DNA of 64,000 nucleotides from Mariannaea sp. PMI_226. Lineage: Eukaryota > Ascomycota > Sordariomycetes > Hypocreales > Nectriaceae. Location of the stretch: NCBI GenBank assembly GCA_024336345.1, contig JANFOG010000003.1:874501-938500 (forward strand). Direction: 5' to 3'. A program made the translations under genes and the position numbers. Of the stretch, positions 22,852 to 35,024 are shown one piece after another. The notes below the pieces were generated by a model, which worked only from the letters and a program-made list of their open reading frames with translations, was not told the DNA's origin and searched no databases. The stretch's first letter is position 1. Each line of letters begins with the position of its first letter.

Positions 22852-22890
22852 GTACTGGAGGCATTAGAGGCATTGGAGGCACTGGAGGTC
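22852..22890 (+). repeat. Short imperfect tandem repeat, GGAGGCATT type
   Basis: Four imperfect 9-12 bp copies of a GGAGGCA(C/T)T-like word in a gene-free region. Confidence 0.5.
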
Positions 22891-23220
22891 AAGTTGTCTG
22901 CCGGACTGCATGACTCGATGCCATCTTGGGGAACGCATTGGCTGTTCGTCTTGCTTCTTCGCCTGTTCGGCGGGAGACTTTTCCCGGATGCCGTTCTGCT
23001 GATCTCACTGAGGGAGAATTCTTATTGGCTATAAGGGTCAATTATGGAGCCAGTTGTGGGCTTCATCCCTGTCGAATAAAAGTCGATCTTAATTTCCTTT
23101 TTTAACCTCACACGTCCGGCTTCAGGTGTGACACTAATTATACCAGTACACTAATATGTACACCACAATAACTAGTCGACTTGGACCCTTCGTACTTTTC
23201 AGGTGGGCATCATCTACCTG

Positions 23221-23237
23221 CTTGCTTGCTTGCTTGC
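23221..23237 (+). repeat. (CTTG)n microsatellite
   Basis: Four CTTG units in a row in non-coding DNA, followed by TAATTAATTAG. Confidence 0.7.
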
Positions 23238-24646
23238 TAATTAATTAGCTATCCCAACTAACTAATATCTGTAACCCTGTTCTCGGTGTCCGTATTGTCG
23301 ACTTTGCATAATTATTAAGGTGGTTTTTTTTTCTCCATACAATCGATTTCATCAAAAATAGGGGCTGAGAGGGAGAAAAGGAGGAAGAGATCGAAAAAAT
23401 AAGAAAAGAAAAACAAAAAGAAAAGAAAAAACACACGAAACAAGCGAACATGGTCTGGATTGTGTGATAAGGATTGTTAGTATAAGCCACAACACACCCT
23501 ATCAATTGATCAAGGTGACTACCTACCAAAAGGGCGTCTTCCTACACAGAATACACACTACACGTAAAGTAGGCGAGCACACTCAGCTAACTGCCACTGT
23601 AATTAGAGCTTGTGCGAAGCAACGGCCCCAGCTGGCTTGTTCTATTGCCATGCCCTCCGCGCCCCTGGCTGGCCAGCCATCCGCCTCCCCTCCCCTTCCT
23701 TTCCCTCCCCCCTGCCAGACCCAGAGGATCAGAAGGACCCCTCCTCCATACAATGTAACTGTGAATCCTCTGGGGAACTCTCATCACACGGAAATCAATC
23801 TCGGCCCACGTTCAAGGGCTCATCACATCATTCCGTTTCCTGTACTTGTTTCATTTGCCTCGCTCTTCTCATACGGGATTGCTTTTTGTAGTTTGGTGAG
23901 CTGTGGGTGCAATCCCTGCATTTCTTGTACTGTGTATGGGATTTTCAAAGGAAAAAAAGGCACTTGCAGGGCCTTGGCTCTGCACCAACTTGAACCCTGG
24001 TGAACACATGAAGATCACGAACGGCCTTCAATTTCCAACGGAAGGCTTGTCTGGGATATCACGTGATTTACGCGAATACCTTCAACGATCCAATCCACGT
24101 TTTCCCTAGTCTTCGGTCCACCCTGTCGATCGCGAAGAGATTCATTTGGTCTGTTGCGGTATGCCGATACCGATGCCGGTGCCGGATTCCGTACTACAGC
24201 CAGCCAGCCTGTGTTTACGAGCAGCAGCGTCGTCGGTACTTCTCCCCCATAGTCCGTGGGTTGTGGCCTTGGCCATCCCGGCACCCATACCTACCAGCTC
24301 TATACTGTTCCATATATACAATCTTCGTACATTAGCCGTGAGACAATAGTCAACACGAACCTGTGCCTACAAAACTCTTTGCGAACCATAGTTCTCAGAG
24401 AAACTCCTCCCTTTTTCGCACGCATCCTATATTTTGCGCCCCTCTTCCCCAATCCCATGTCCCAGATTGTGAAAATAGGACGTCAACACAGCTCCTCCAT
24501 GTGCTCTTCCGAGTATGCAAGTAGTATTCCATGAACTTAGATCAATTCCAATGGTTCATGGTTCGTTCCTCCCAACGCCAGAAAAATGCTCCCTACAAAG
24601 AAAATTTTATACATCGCAAAATTGTACAATCCATCCTGGACCAATA

Positions 24647-27600
24647 TCATCGCCTTTTGGGAACAAAGAGGCTGGGCTTTCCCTTCTTTCGAGGCTGAGG
24701 AGGCGGTATGCTCTTCTGTGGTGGCTTGAATGGTCAGGTTAGCAAATATTCTGTTCGTGGGACTAATAATCACATACTATCTTGTTATTAGTTCCCTGGT
24801 CACTTGCTGGTCCAGTGGGTATCTTGGTTGAGTTCGCCAATGGACCCGTTGGTATCGGTGGAGGTCTTTCTGGAGGTGTCATTCCAAGCACGGACATGGC
24901 CGACGGATCAGTAGGCGGTTTGGGTGGTTTAAGTGGTCTCTGGCCAAATTTGCCCATCAAACCGACTCGCGGCTTATCATTAGCGACCTGGTGAATGTTA
25001 GACATGCAGAGCTAATTTACGTATGGATCGGATCGCACTAGACTCACTCTCTTCGTCACAGGTTGGTTGGAATCCGACAAATCGATAGGTCGCTTCTTTG
25101 TTGCTTCTGAAGGTTTGCCAGTGTGAATGACAGGTGGCCCGCCAGAGCGTGGCACAATCTCCGTCTTTGCAAGCCCGCCAAGACCAGGTATCGGAGCTGG
25201 CCCGGCAGGGGTTGTATTGGAGGACGGCCCCGTCGGAGGAGTTGTCGACACGTCCTGCACTTTGACAACATGATCTGGCTGTTTCTCAACCGGCACGATT
25301 CGTGCGGAAGAAGTCAGGTAAGTACCTGGCTTGGCTTGTTCGAGCGGCTTCCGGAACATTGACAAGATGTCGCCCTTTGTGTATCGATCTCGTGCTTGCG
25401 CGTCCTCAATCAGCTTTCGCCAGAATTCGCCCTGAACAAGAGCCCGGGAGTCACCCAAGATCCAGAGTGAGGACTTGGCTCGAGTGAGACCGACGTTCAT
25501 ACGTCGAATATCAGTCATGAAACCGATACCGCCGGTAGAGCTAGCTCGTACACACGAGAAGATGATGATCTCACATTCACGACCCTGGAAAGCATCGGTC
25601 GTGTTGAACTCAATGTTTTTGGTGATGTCCTCTCCATATCTGGACTTGAATCGGTTGCGGAGCTCGAAAAGCTGTGCTTTGTATGGAGTGATGATGCCAA
25701 TCTTGCCGGTCAGGTCACAGTCACTGTACTCTTTGCTGAAGCGATCGTAGATTTGCATAGCAACGTCCAGTTCTTTGGTGTTGACGAGTGACTGGCCTCG
25801 TTGGCCACGTTCCTGTACACCTTGAACGTCGAAAAACCGGTAAGGTCCAAGCAAGAGATTTTTGTGCCAAGGCATTTGCCGGAGCTGGCCCATATTCTGA
25901 CCGTCTTGAAGCTGCCCTTCGTAGAACTCTCTGCTTGGGAACACACTGATCTCAGGGTGCATTCGGTATTGCATATCAAGCAAGTGGACGGACTTAGGAT
26001 GGTTTTGCTGCATCCGGACGAACAAACTCTGGTCATATCCAAATCTAGCAGCTGACTGCGAAAGAACCGTGGGCGGAAGCTGCTTGGGATCACCAACGAG
26101 AATACACTTGCAGCATCCATACTTCAGAGGAATCAAGGCGCTCAGCTCAACACACTGAGCGGCCTCGTCGATGATGACGGTCTCGAACTCAACATCCAGG
26201 TTTCGGAACATTTCATGACCACTACCGCTCAGAGTTGCGCAAATCACCTGCGCTGAGTTGAGAATTTCCTGCTGAACCTGACGGCGGCGCATTTCCATCT
26301 CACGTGCAACTGAGTTGCCGCTATCCTTTTGGGCATCGATTTGCTTGCCAATCTGCATTTGCTGTTTCTTCAGCTCTTCAAATTGCCGAGCGAGGGTGTT
26401 GTATAACGTGCGGTCATCTGAACCACGCACTTCATCGAGGCGAGGTCGCAACAGGGCCAGCTCTTCCTTGATCTTTCCAGCATCTTCATGCATCTTCTCG
26501 CGATTCGCCTTGGATTTCTCCATGGTTGTGTCACCCTCAAGGCGCGTCTTCACGAGCTCGTCCAAGGTGACGTCTTTGACAGCAGCATTGATCGCATCGC
26601 TTCGTCCCAGACGAATAACGTTGATGTTCTTGGTCTTGCCACCGATTGTCTTGATGCCAGACTTGAGTCGAAGTACAAGTTCGTCCACAGCGGCGTTACT
26701 GGGGGCACACACAAGAAGTTTCTTGGGTCGAGCTTGGTTATTTGGCGTGGGAACACCATTTGGACGAAGTGGAACACCGACAGGGACACCAGCACTGGCT
26801 GCTTGGCTAAGCTGCTCTGACAGTAACGTTCCCACCATGGCTACGATTGTCTTGGTCTTTCCAGTGCCTGGAGGTCTATGCTAGGTTAGATTATGAGAAT
26901 CCAGCGCAAGAAAAGCTCAAAACTTACCCCTGAATCAGAGTGAATCCATCATTGTCATGAGCACCCAAGACGGCCATAGCTTGGCCCCGGTTGAGGGAAT
27001 AATTTTCCATGTAACCTGATACTTTTTCGTCGCTGTACCGAATGATGGGCGACGGTTCGGCCTTCAAAATCTCATCCATAAGATCATAGTACTGCAGACT
27101 CTCTAGAGCAGCATATTCTCTCTCAATGGTAGTCATGTTTGTAATCTTGATGCCGTAAACCGTATTACCTAGGGTGAGGGCAGGTGATAATGGGTTGCCC
27201 CGAGATGTCACACGGTACGTGATCTCGATAAGCGTTTTTTTGTACGTGATGCGATGCACCCGGGCCAAGCAGTGTCGGGCAGCCTGGTCTTCTAGGGGTT
27301 TTTCAGCTTCGGATACGAGAATAATGTCTCCTTCGGAGACACCGCGGTCCTTATTTTGGACCACGGGCATTGTGAACGTCACTTCAAGGTAACTATCAAC
27401 ACTTGCACGACTAGCAATCTTCATACCAAAGGGTTGAGATGTCACTTCATCCTTTGAGGTGACAAATGAACGCCAAGCTTCCGATGCAAGCAATGGAAAA
27501 AAGGTTTCCTGGTACAACCGGGGATCCGGATACTTGGTCGCAACTTCGGAGGCGGCCGGACCATTTGGAGGATCGTTGCCCTTGTGGAAGATGTCCCACG

Positions 27601-30600
27601 CCAAGATGGTATTGTGCAGTCGATCCATAGGAGGAATCAATCGGGCTCGCATTTCCTTCACCGAACGCTGTACTCGTACCTTCTTCACAGGCCTTCTCAG
27701 CTTGTCGCGCAGCGCTTGCTGCCGACGTCTCTCTGCTTCGTCCAAGGTTTTCGCTCCACCAGTACTCAGTGCGGCAAGTTCATTGTCAGCATCGGAATCA
27801 TCATCTTCCTCAGACTCTTCATCTGAACTGTTGACCATGATATCGCTACGAGTATGGTCTTTGCCACTGATACCAAGACTCGATAGGCCCGATCCTTCAC
27901 CGGGGACAATCTCTCCGCGGAGCTGCTTGGCTCGAGCGATGGCTTCGGCGTCACGCTTCTTCTTTTCCTCCCTTTCTCTTTGCCTGCTCTCTTTGAGAGC
28001 AGAGATGGCTCTCTGATCTGGCAGAGCCGCTTTGGCTGCCTTGGCCTTGGCTTTTCGGGCTTCAATTTGTTTGAGGATCGGGTTCTCAAGAGACTTGCTA
28101 AGCTCAAGGACATCCTCGCGATTCGTTCGACCAGGCCGGGTGACAGCACCCGTAGAGGAGGATGTGGCCGACCTGGACCAAGCATCGAGCTTGCTTTGCT
28201 TCTTTGCCGCCTTCTGAGCGGCCAGATCTGCGGTTTGAGAGGCGATACCGAGTTGATAGATATGGACTTCTTCGTCAGTCTGTCCTAACGCTTGAAGTAG
28301 CTCGGCTCGTTGCTGATCTGTCAAATTTGTTGACCTGACAAACTTTCCAGGCGTGGCAGTAGGCAGGCACGCATCTGTGATAAGCTTCTTCGACGCTGCA
28401 TGGATCTCATGACTGTTCTCACGAAGTCTAGTAAGGATTTTGCAGAGAACCCGCACAGTAACGTCAACAAGCCATCTATCTTTCAGTCGAATCATGTTTT
28501 CCATTCCTCCAAAGTGCATCTTGGTGGGAATGAGAATTTGAGACATGGTATCCTGCTCAGTCTTGCCCATGGGTTTCGAAACAGCAGATGCCAGCAGGCC
28601 ATCTTCAGCAATCAACGCCTCAGCAAGCTCCATAATCTCACGGCAAAATTCCTGCATGGTATTGTTCGGGATATAACGAGACCAATTCTCGATATTCTTG
28701 CAGGAGGTAGAGACAAATCGCCATTGCTCACTCCACCAACGCAATAGAAGGGTTGCCGATTGTTTATCGAGAGTCTTTACTCGCAAGACACCCGAAAGAG
28801 GCTCGACCAAGCCACGAAGGATATCCCGACTCATGTTCAGAATTGGTCGAATCGGGCCCCAGGGATTAGGAGGCTTGAGAATGCGTTCAAGAGACCAGCA
28901 TATTGACGACAGCGTCTGGTCTGGATGGAGCTGAGACATTTGCTCAAACGCGCCACTTCGAGACAGTTCTCCAGTCCAACTCTTGAGCAACTCAGATGCT
29001 GCCTCTGCAAGGCCAGACTCTCCGTGAACAGAAAGACCAATAGTTCCTTGAAAAGCCAGTCGATCGTGAAACAGAGTATTGAGATCTGTTGCATCAAGTT
29101 CAGATGCTCGACCCAAGAGACTACCTAGGACATCAATCGTGTCGCTAAGAGCTTTGTTGAAAAGTTTACTAGAGTCGCTTAATTGACCGCTCTTGAGTGG
29201 CCTAATCTGTTCAATGCCAATCAAGGGTTCAAGTGATAGCAAAATGCTTCTAGCAAGCTCAACTTGTTCGTCGGACAGATCAAACATTTCGACAACACCC
29301 TGCCAAAAGGTTTTTGAGTCTCTAGTGATTGTAGATTGAAGAGCCTTTCCTTCGAGGAGGTAGGTGTATTCTTCACCAAAAATCTTCATGTCAAGCTGCA
29401 TAGCAGCTTGCATGGCCTGCTTTGCCGCCATTGCAACTCTGAAGGTTTGCCAGCCTTCTCGGTTGCCGCTTGGAATTCGTAGATTTTTTAGGATGAGGTC
29501 TTTGTGCTTCATAACCAGATTGAACGCAGCACTGGCATACAAATGGGTGGTTCCAAATCCTACCTTGGTATCTTTGTCCAGAAATGTTTCCATAGTAGAA
29601 TGGAGAGCATCAAATCCAGCACGGACACATGCCGCCTGTCCAGCCTCGCCGATGCTCATGTCCTTGGCCAAAGATTCGAAGAGAGTATGCATCAGGGCGT
29701 CGCAGGCATCATACCTTCGATCACGGTTCAATGATTTCAACCAAGGATCGACCCATGAGGTTGGAAACGGGACACGCGAATTGCCAGCGTCAAAGCCAGC
29801 CCATGAATCCTCAAGGGATTGGCGGAGCAGAGACTTGTAGACTGGGCTGCCGAAGAGCATATCAGCAATGACGTTGGGTCGCGCGTCACCAATGACATCC
29901 CAAAATGCCTTTGGCGATTTCTGGAGGAAAGAGGTTAAGACTCGAATTGCGACAACTAATATTCCCTCCGAATGACATGTTTGAATATGCCGGAAGAGTA
30001 ATTCATAGATGTTGGGGCAACCTGGCAATACCTCGAGATTCCGAAGCCCATTGAGAATAAGGTCACCACTTAGAGTCCGAAGAATCTCCTCGACACCCTG
30101 CCAGAATCTTTCAATCTCAAGATATATCTCGACTGTTGGTTGAGACAGGTCCTTCCTATTGATGTCGTTCATCGCACTGATTAAGCCTCCGCTTACGGCC
30201 CATTCGAACTGCTCCTGTGACATGGCGATGCTGTCAAGATTCTTCCAGTTCTCCATCGCCCATTTGCGGCGGTCGTCGTTCTTCTGATCGAAGAGGAAGA
30301 ATGTCATCCCAGGAAGAGGGTCCTTAGTGCCGAGCTTGAGAACGGTTTTGCCCTGTAGACGCCGAAAAACGAATTGGAATGTGGCTCGTCGGTCCGCATC
30401 CACCATGTACGGAATACAGCAGAGTGCCTCGTAAACAGTGATGTGAACTTCGGCAATCTTGTCGCCAAATTGTGCCTTTTTGAAGGTGGCGCCAGTAGCC
30501 TCAATCTCCTCAATAAATTGCTTTGCCCATTTTAAATTATGGTCAATCCGGTTGATATCCAAGCGGTCAAGCATCTGCTCAATTTCAGAAACAGCATCTG

Positions 30601-31022
30601 TGTTCCATTGCCTACGAGGTTTAGTATTACATCGATATCAAACTCACTGTGGCAAGATCGAATACTCACTCGGCGAATTTTTGTAAGCTAGATCTCCTTT
30701 TCATATGCCAATTCAAGACACAGTCGGAGCACAGCTTGAGGCAGTCCTCCAACCTCTTGGTGAACTCCTCTGCCCATTTCCCAGCGGTTGCCTTGTCAAA
30801 GCCAAAAATGAGACTATTCCAGTATGTGACCTCGATGCGCTTTTTTCCTTGCTCGATACGCTTTTTCTTCTCCTCTACGGAGATTTTTGATTCGCGGTCG
30901 GCCAAGTTCTTGTAATTCTCGTCATCCTCATCGCTCGTCCGAGGACAGAGCAAGTGGTTTTCTACAGGAAATTGCTGGAATTCCTCGTACCACTTGCCCA
31001 GTACCTCATTGATATCTGTCAT
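24647..31022 (-). CDS. SEN1: Sen1-type RNA/DNA helicase (about 2050 aa, five exons)
   Basis: SF1B helicase that unwinds R-loops and ends non-coding RNA transcription. Exons on the minus strand: 30670-31022, 26928-30611, 25048-26875, 24778-24987 and 24647-24724, with introns of 58, 52, 60 and 53 bp, several with CTAAC branch points. All joins keep frame. The N-terminal 1000 residues are the helical SEN1 N-domain (WAVENWKNLDS-like repeats). The intron at 26876-26927 falls inside Walker A, GPPGTGKTKT (about residues 1346-1355). DEAAQ is near 1582; GDPKQLPPTV, QYRMHPEIS, DAFQGRE and RMNVGLTRAKSS follow. The last two exons add a Pro-rich tail and a basic end (RKKGKPSLFVPKRR) resembling an NLS. I chose the ATG at 31022 (MTDINEVL) over one eight codons upstream because it matches the family start as I recall it. 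Confidence 0.95.
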
Positions 31023-32166
31023 GGTATCGAGGACTAAGGCTCGCACTCATGCTTTGAGTCTAGTCAGAAGTGGGAGGTCACGAAGTTGAACGCGATGGTT
31101 TGATAATGTAGCAAGAGGGCAAGGCAACGACCGAAACTAGGCCGGCGACGACCGTATGGGGCTGCGTTCGATGTGTGTCTACGTGTGGGAAATGGAAAAC
31201 GAATGTGTACAGGTTGGATAGTGGTGAAGTAGGATGATGGAGGGCATGTGGGTGGCGAGGACAGGAAGAGTCAGGGCGCAGATAACCACGAACGTTGCTT
31301 AGGCGACGGCGGTTTTAGGTGAAGAGACCAGGAGTAATGACTGCAGTAGACCGATCCGGAAGAAGACGGACGGTTCTAAAGGTTGTTAGCCAGTTCAATA
31401 TCGAGTCGCGCAATGTCTGTGTGGAAGTGACGGCGGCCGACCGGTGCAAAGATGTCCAAATGACGCTGTAGGTTGCAAAGTGCCGTGTGGTTCGGCGTTG
31501 AAAAAAGTTGAGAATCTTAGGACTTCATGCGACGCGTGAGTGACTGTACTTTGCCCGCGTTCTTGCAGGGAGTTTAATCGATTGTGGTCCGTGCGCTGGC
31601 AGGCTACTGGATACCTTAGGTACCTTGATGGTGGGGGGGCATATGGCAGTTGACCCTACCTTAGGGAGGGAGTCCCTTGCCATATCTTAGGCACATATCA
31701 TGAGGCACTCAATGCTACAGAGTAAACCACAGCGCCTCAGCATCCAGCACACCCGCCCAGGCCTAGCCATATTGCGTCCCGAGATGATTTGATTAATTGA
31801 CCGACTGACTGATTCGTTCTATTTCCGTCTGTCTCTCTCATCTGAAAATAAAGAGCGGTTCTCGTGCAAACATTCCCCAGTTTCTGTTCTGACATATGCA
31901 ATGTTTCACACATCGACTATAATACGCAGGAATATGCAGGTTCATGGTTTGGCCAAGTTCATTAAACCTCGACGGCCATTGCTCATTTCCGAGCAAAACA
32001 TCAGATGAAAGCGGGAAATGGCCAATAATGGATTACAACAGTGTCTTTCCATCGTGTACGTGACAGGCACGTTTTACGCAACACAGACTTTCAACACTTT
32101 GCATGTAGGTCAAGCACTTAAACCATTCAGTCCCATCTTCGTGTCTAGATACCTAATCAACGTTGC
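31023..32166. other. Intergenic between SEN1 and the glycosylase gene
   Basis: Promoter side of SEN1 and 3' flank of the glycosylase gene. Contains CCTTAGGTACCTT near 31613 and ACCTTAGGGAGG near 31658, members of a word family seen in other spacers here. No gene. Confidence 0.5.
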
Positions 32167-33603
32167 CTACGCCCCTTTGACCTTCCGCTTCCCAACTCGC
32201 TCTACCAGATCCTCAACAGGACAGCTAGCGTCGCTCCACCCTTCGGTCCCCTCCGTCGTGTTGGCACGACATCTCACACAAATCCTGCCATGCTGCACGA
32301 ATAATTTGTGCAGCCCATACTTTAGATTTGGCGGTACCCTCACCTCCAAGTGGCTGAATGCTTGATCTCTCGAGGACTTTGGAGGGATCCATTTCAGCCA
32401 GCCACTCATTCGATGGACATGCGTGTCAACTGCAAAGCTAGGCTGGCGAAGACAAAACAGAATTACGCATGAAGCAGTCTTCACGCCGATGCCTGGAAAC
32501 TTGACCAAAGCCTGCATCGCCTCATCAGGATGCATCCCATGGATATGATCCAACGAAAGAAGCCCCTGTTCAGCCTTCAATATTTCTAGGTCTTTCTGAC
32601 CCTTAGTTTTCTCCTTCGCCCCAACAACTTCTGCTGTCACTCCAGTGTTCTTTTCCGCAAGGAATGCATCTCGCCGTAGAATATTTTCTTGATGAACCAT
32701 TTCCAAAATAGCTTTGATATCTCGACTTTTGACTTTTGCTAAGCCGCCATGCTTGATAGCGCCCTCAATGTCCTCTACGGGAGCGGCTCGGACTTTGTTC
32801 CAGTCAACGCTCCCTTCCCCAATCCCTGATTTAACAACTCCAAACTTAGTCACAAGTCCTTTGAATGCGGCATTCGAGTTGGCGGCCGAAGTATGAGCAC
32901 TCAGACGTGTCCGAATCAAGGCATCGAGGACCGACGGGACTTCTCCGCATCCAGATACCTCCAAAGACGGCGCGGGTACTTTGTCTGGTGCTTTGACATG
33001 ACCATGGACTTTTGCTAGACGTTCATAGACTTCTTGACAGTCTAATGTTGAAGGTAAGGTCCAATCAGGAAAGGGGGTGATTCCAGGTGTCAGCCCGTAC
33101 GGATTTTGCTTTGTCTTCTTAACGCTCTTCCGAGGCGCCTGCTTATCTCCCAATCTAGGGTCGCTCTGATCAATCTCTTTTTTCACTGTTCGCTTCGTGG
33201 ATATAGATCTTTTTCTGGATGGTAATTTGACTGCCTCCGTAAGGCCATTCTCATTCTCCGACTCAAAATAACTTGCGTAGGTCGCTAATCGCCTTGGCCG
33301 TAGCGATCGCCGATCTGAGTCGGAGGGGACTCGCGACAACACGGTCTCTTGCCCCAACGATTCATGTTTCACTTTGAGCTCATCTTTCGAGTCGCGAGTT
33401 TCTTCATCTTTGACACTGACAATGCTGTTTTCAGCCTCCAGCTTGGTGTGAGAGGTAGAGGCTCGGGCTGAGCCGAGATTATGCGGCAACTCCTCCAAGC
33501 CTTCGTTGTTGTGTGTTGAGACAGGACGGATTTGCCTCTTCTTTGCGGAAACGCCGTAATTCTTGCCTTCAGCTACACGCTTCCTCAGCGACCTAGTGCT
33601 CAT
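32167..33603 (-). CDS. HhH-GPD DNA glycosylase/AP lyase, endonuclease III-like (478 aa)
   Basis: Removes damaged or mismatched bases in base-excision repair. Single exon. The N-terminal 160 residues are basic and disordered (RSLRKRVAEG, KKEIDQSD), probably nuclear-targeting. The catalytic domain starts near EVYERLAKVHG. The HhH-GPD motif LVKFPGIGVKTASCVIL carries the lyase Lys375, and FAVDTHVHRM carries the catalytic Asp393, so a bifunctional enzyme is expected. The segment after Asp393 has only CVRC (442, 445) and Cys461, so the four-cysteine iron-sulphur loop of endonuclease III is incomplete. A long insert (residues about 310-350, AEVVGAKEKTKGQKD) interrupts the domain. The substrate is not evident; it is neither a standard Nth1 nor MutY by sequence. 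It is divergent to the RID gene at 35025. Confidence 0.9.
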   Translation of the reverse strand: MSTRSLRKRVAEGKNYGVSAKKRQIRPVSTHNNEGLEELPHNLGSARASTSHTKLEAENSIVSVKDEETRDSKDELKVKHESLGQETVLSRVPSDSDRRSLRPRRLATYASYFESENENGLTEAVKLPSRKRSISTKRTVKKEIDQSDPRLGDKQAPRKSVKKTKQNPYGLTPGITPFPDWTLPSTLDCQEVYERLAKVHGHVKAPDKVPAPSLEVSGCGEVPSVLDALIRTRLSAHTSAANSNAAFKGLVTKFGVVKSGIGEGSVDWNKVRAAPVEDIEGAIKHGGLAKVKSRDIKAILEMVHQENILRRDAFLAEKNTGVTAEVVGAKEKTKGQKDLEILKAEQGLLSLDHIHGMHPDEAMQALVKFPGIGVKTASCVILFCLRQPSFAVDTHVHRMSGWLKWIPPKSSRDQAFSHLEVRVPPNLKYGLHKLFVQHGRICVRCRANTTEGTEGWSDASCPVEDLVERVGKRKVKGA

Positions 33604-34789
33604 CGCGAGAAAATAAGAGATTGAGGTATGGCCGGCGTTTTCGTGAGACCTCTTCTCCAGAGCTCAAGGCTGGTGACTTGATTGGGAAGATAATGGGTGA
33701 GGAGACTGTGCTTTCGTCAAAGGGAGATGGGGGGGTAAAGCGAGTTGGTTTTCAAGGTATCGCTGCCCAGTTGTCGCTCATGGAGTCGCTAAGAAATACA
33801 GTGTATTCGGTTTGAGGACAAATTGGTACCTTTTCATGACCTTGATCACAGGGGTTGCAAACAGTAATCTCATGAATCATTACAGCTGAGATTCATGACC
33901 CCTTGAGCAGGCTCGGCCCCACTCTCCAAGGTAGCTCTTCAATACCGTATCAATTACGAAGCATCAGGTACTAAAGCATAGTCAGCCTGTTTCCCAGTAA
34001 CAGCGACTAATACAATGAATTAAATGCTGGAAATACTAAGGATATGCATTTATCATAACATATTATTTTCGTTCATAAAATTTCAAGCAAAGAGTTATAA
34101 ACTTGGATACCTGGCCATGGCGACCTGATTAAGCCATGTAGGGTAGATCGGTCAGCCCTGCAGTAACTACGTGGTAAATAACAAACAGCCCTGTTCAACC
34201 ATTTGGCTTCCTGGGCCAAGCTCTCAAACGTGTATTCTAAATAATTCTTGGTTAAGATGCGGACGTCTTTTATTGGCTTGTACGTTAGTTCTTATGCACA
34301 ACCAGGTTCACTGGTTTCTAGGGCTGGCTCCTCAATCGGGTTACAGAAGCCGCACGTCCTCGCTTTTGCGAACCAAGTTCAACCCCTCTATGGTGGTTAT
34401 GAGCTGAAAATCAAACTAGAGTCTCTTGGGAACAGGGGATTCACAAATGGTGGCTAATCATATTGGGATATGCCAACAGCATGAGAGAGACTGGATTTTT
34501 TAATATGCTGATAAGAGGAGATCGGGAAACCTTTGTTGCTGTACAAACTGCATTGCGTTTGGTTGCTCATTTTGCCTCCTTGAATGTGAAACCCCGATAA
34601 TGAATATAGGAAAGGCTATCTTTCCTGGTAAACGCTGACTAACTGATTGTATTAGGGTCAATACTTTTTTCGGCTTGAGAGGCTCTGCTCTATTACTTAT
34701 TAAACACCCTTTCATCTCCAACTCATGCCCTCTGCTGTTTGGTTCACAACGCTTTTCTACCAACCAAAGTTCTATTCAGGTCCCGAGAA

Positions 34790-34864
34790 ATGTCTCGAGT
34801 GTATTCTCGACTGTACAAACTGTCAGAGACTTTGGATATATTTACTTCCTCTTTTGTCTCCTGA
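34790..34864 (+). promoter_or_regulatory. Possible uORF in the RID leader (24 codons)
   Basis: ATG at 34790 opens a 24-codon frame (MSRVYSRLYKLS...) closed by TGA at 34862, upstream of the RID start. It would be in the leader if transcription starts before it and the intron at 34880 is used. Could dampen translation; unproven. Confidence 0.25.
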
Positions 34865-34879
34865 GAGAAGATTTCTCTG

Positions 34880-34928
34880 GTAAGTCATTTTTTGTTCATC
34901 TTCATTCTTACCATTCATGAATATCCAG
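34880..34928 (+). other. Possible 5'UTR intron of the RID gene
   Basis: GTAAGT donor at 34880 and TATCCAG acceptor ending at 34928, 49 bp, with a weak CTTAC branch site. The next ATG downstream is the RID start at 35025. Confidence 0.35.
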
Positions 34929-35024
34929 TTAACACAGCATTGCCAAGGGGCATCACGATATTTCGACAAAGCCACTATACTATCAGCCACTTATTTTCCT
35001 GAATAGCACTACGACGTTTCGGAA

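Larger units (their letters stand above)
21207..24646. other. Gene-poor span upstream of the 916-aa gene
   Basis: 3.4 kb without a gene I can support. 21590-21760 is a nearly pure purine tract on the plus strand, that is, a CT tract 0.4-0.55 kb upstream of the minus-strand gene starting at 21206, typical of fungal core promoters. 22852-22890 has a short GGAGGCA-type tandem and 23221-23237 a CTTG tetranucleotide run. The 540-nt frame at 23464-24003 has no domain and unlikely composition. A long leader or a non-coding transcript is possible. Confidence 0.5.
33604..35024. other. Divergent promoter region, glycosylase and RID genes
   Basis: 1.4 kb shared upstream region, A/T-rich at 33980-34110. 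The 0.25 kb nearest the RID start holds a possible uORF and a possible 49-bp leader intron, listed separately. No other gene. Confidence 0.55.

Noticed and set aside
23464..24003. 179-codon plus-strand frame in the gap upstream of SEN1's 3' end
   Set aside because: No domain, odd composition, no promoter-like context; looks like chance in non-coding DNA.
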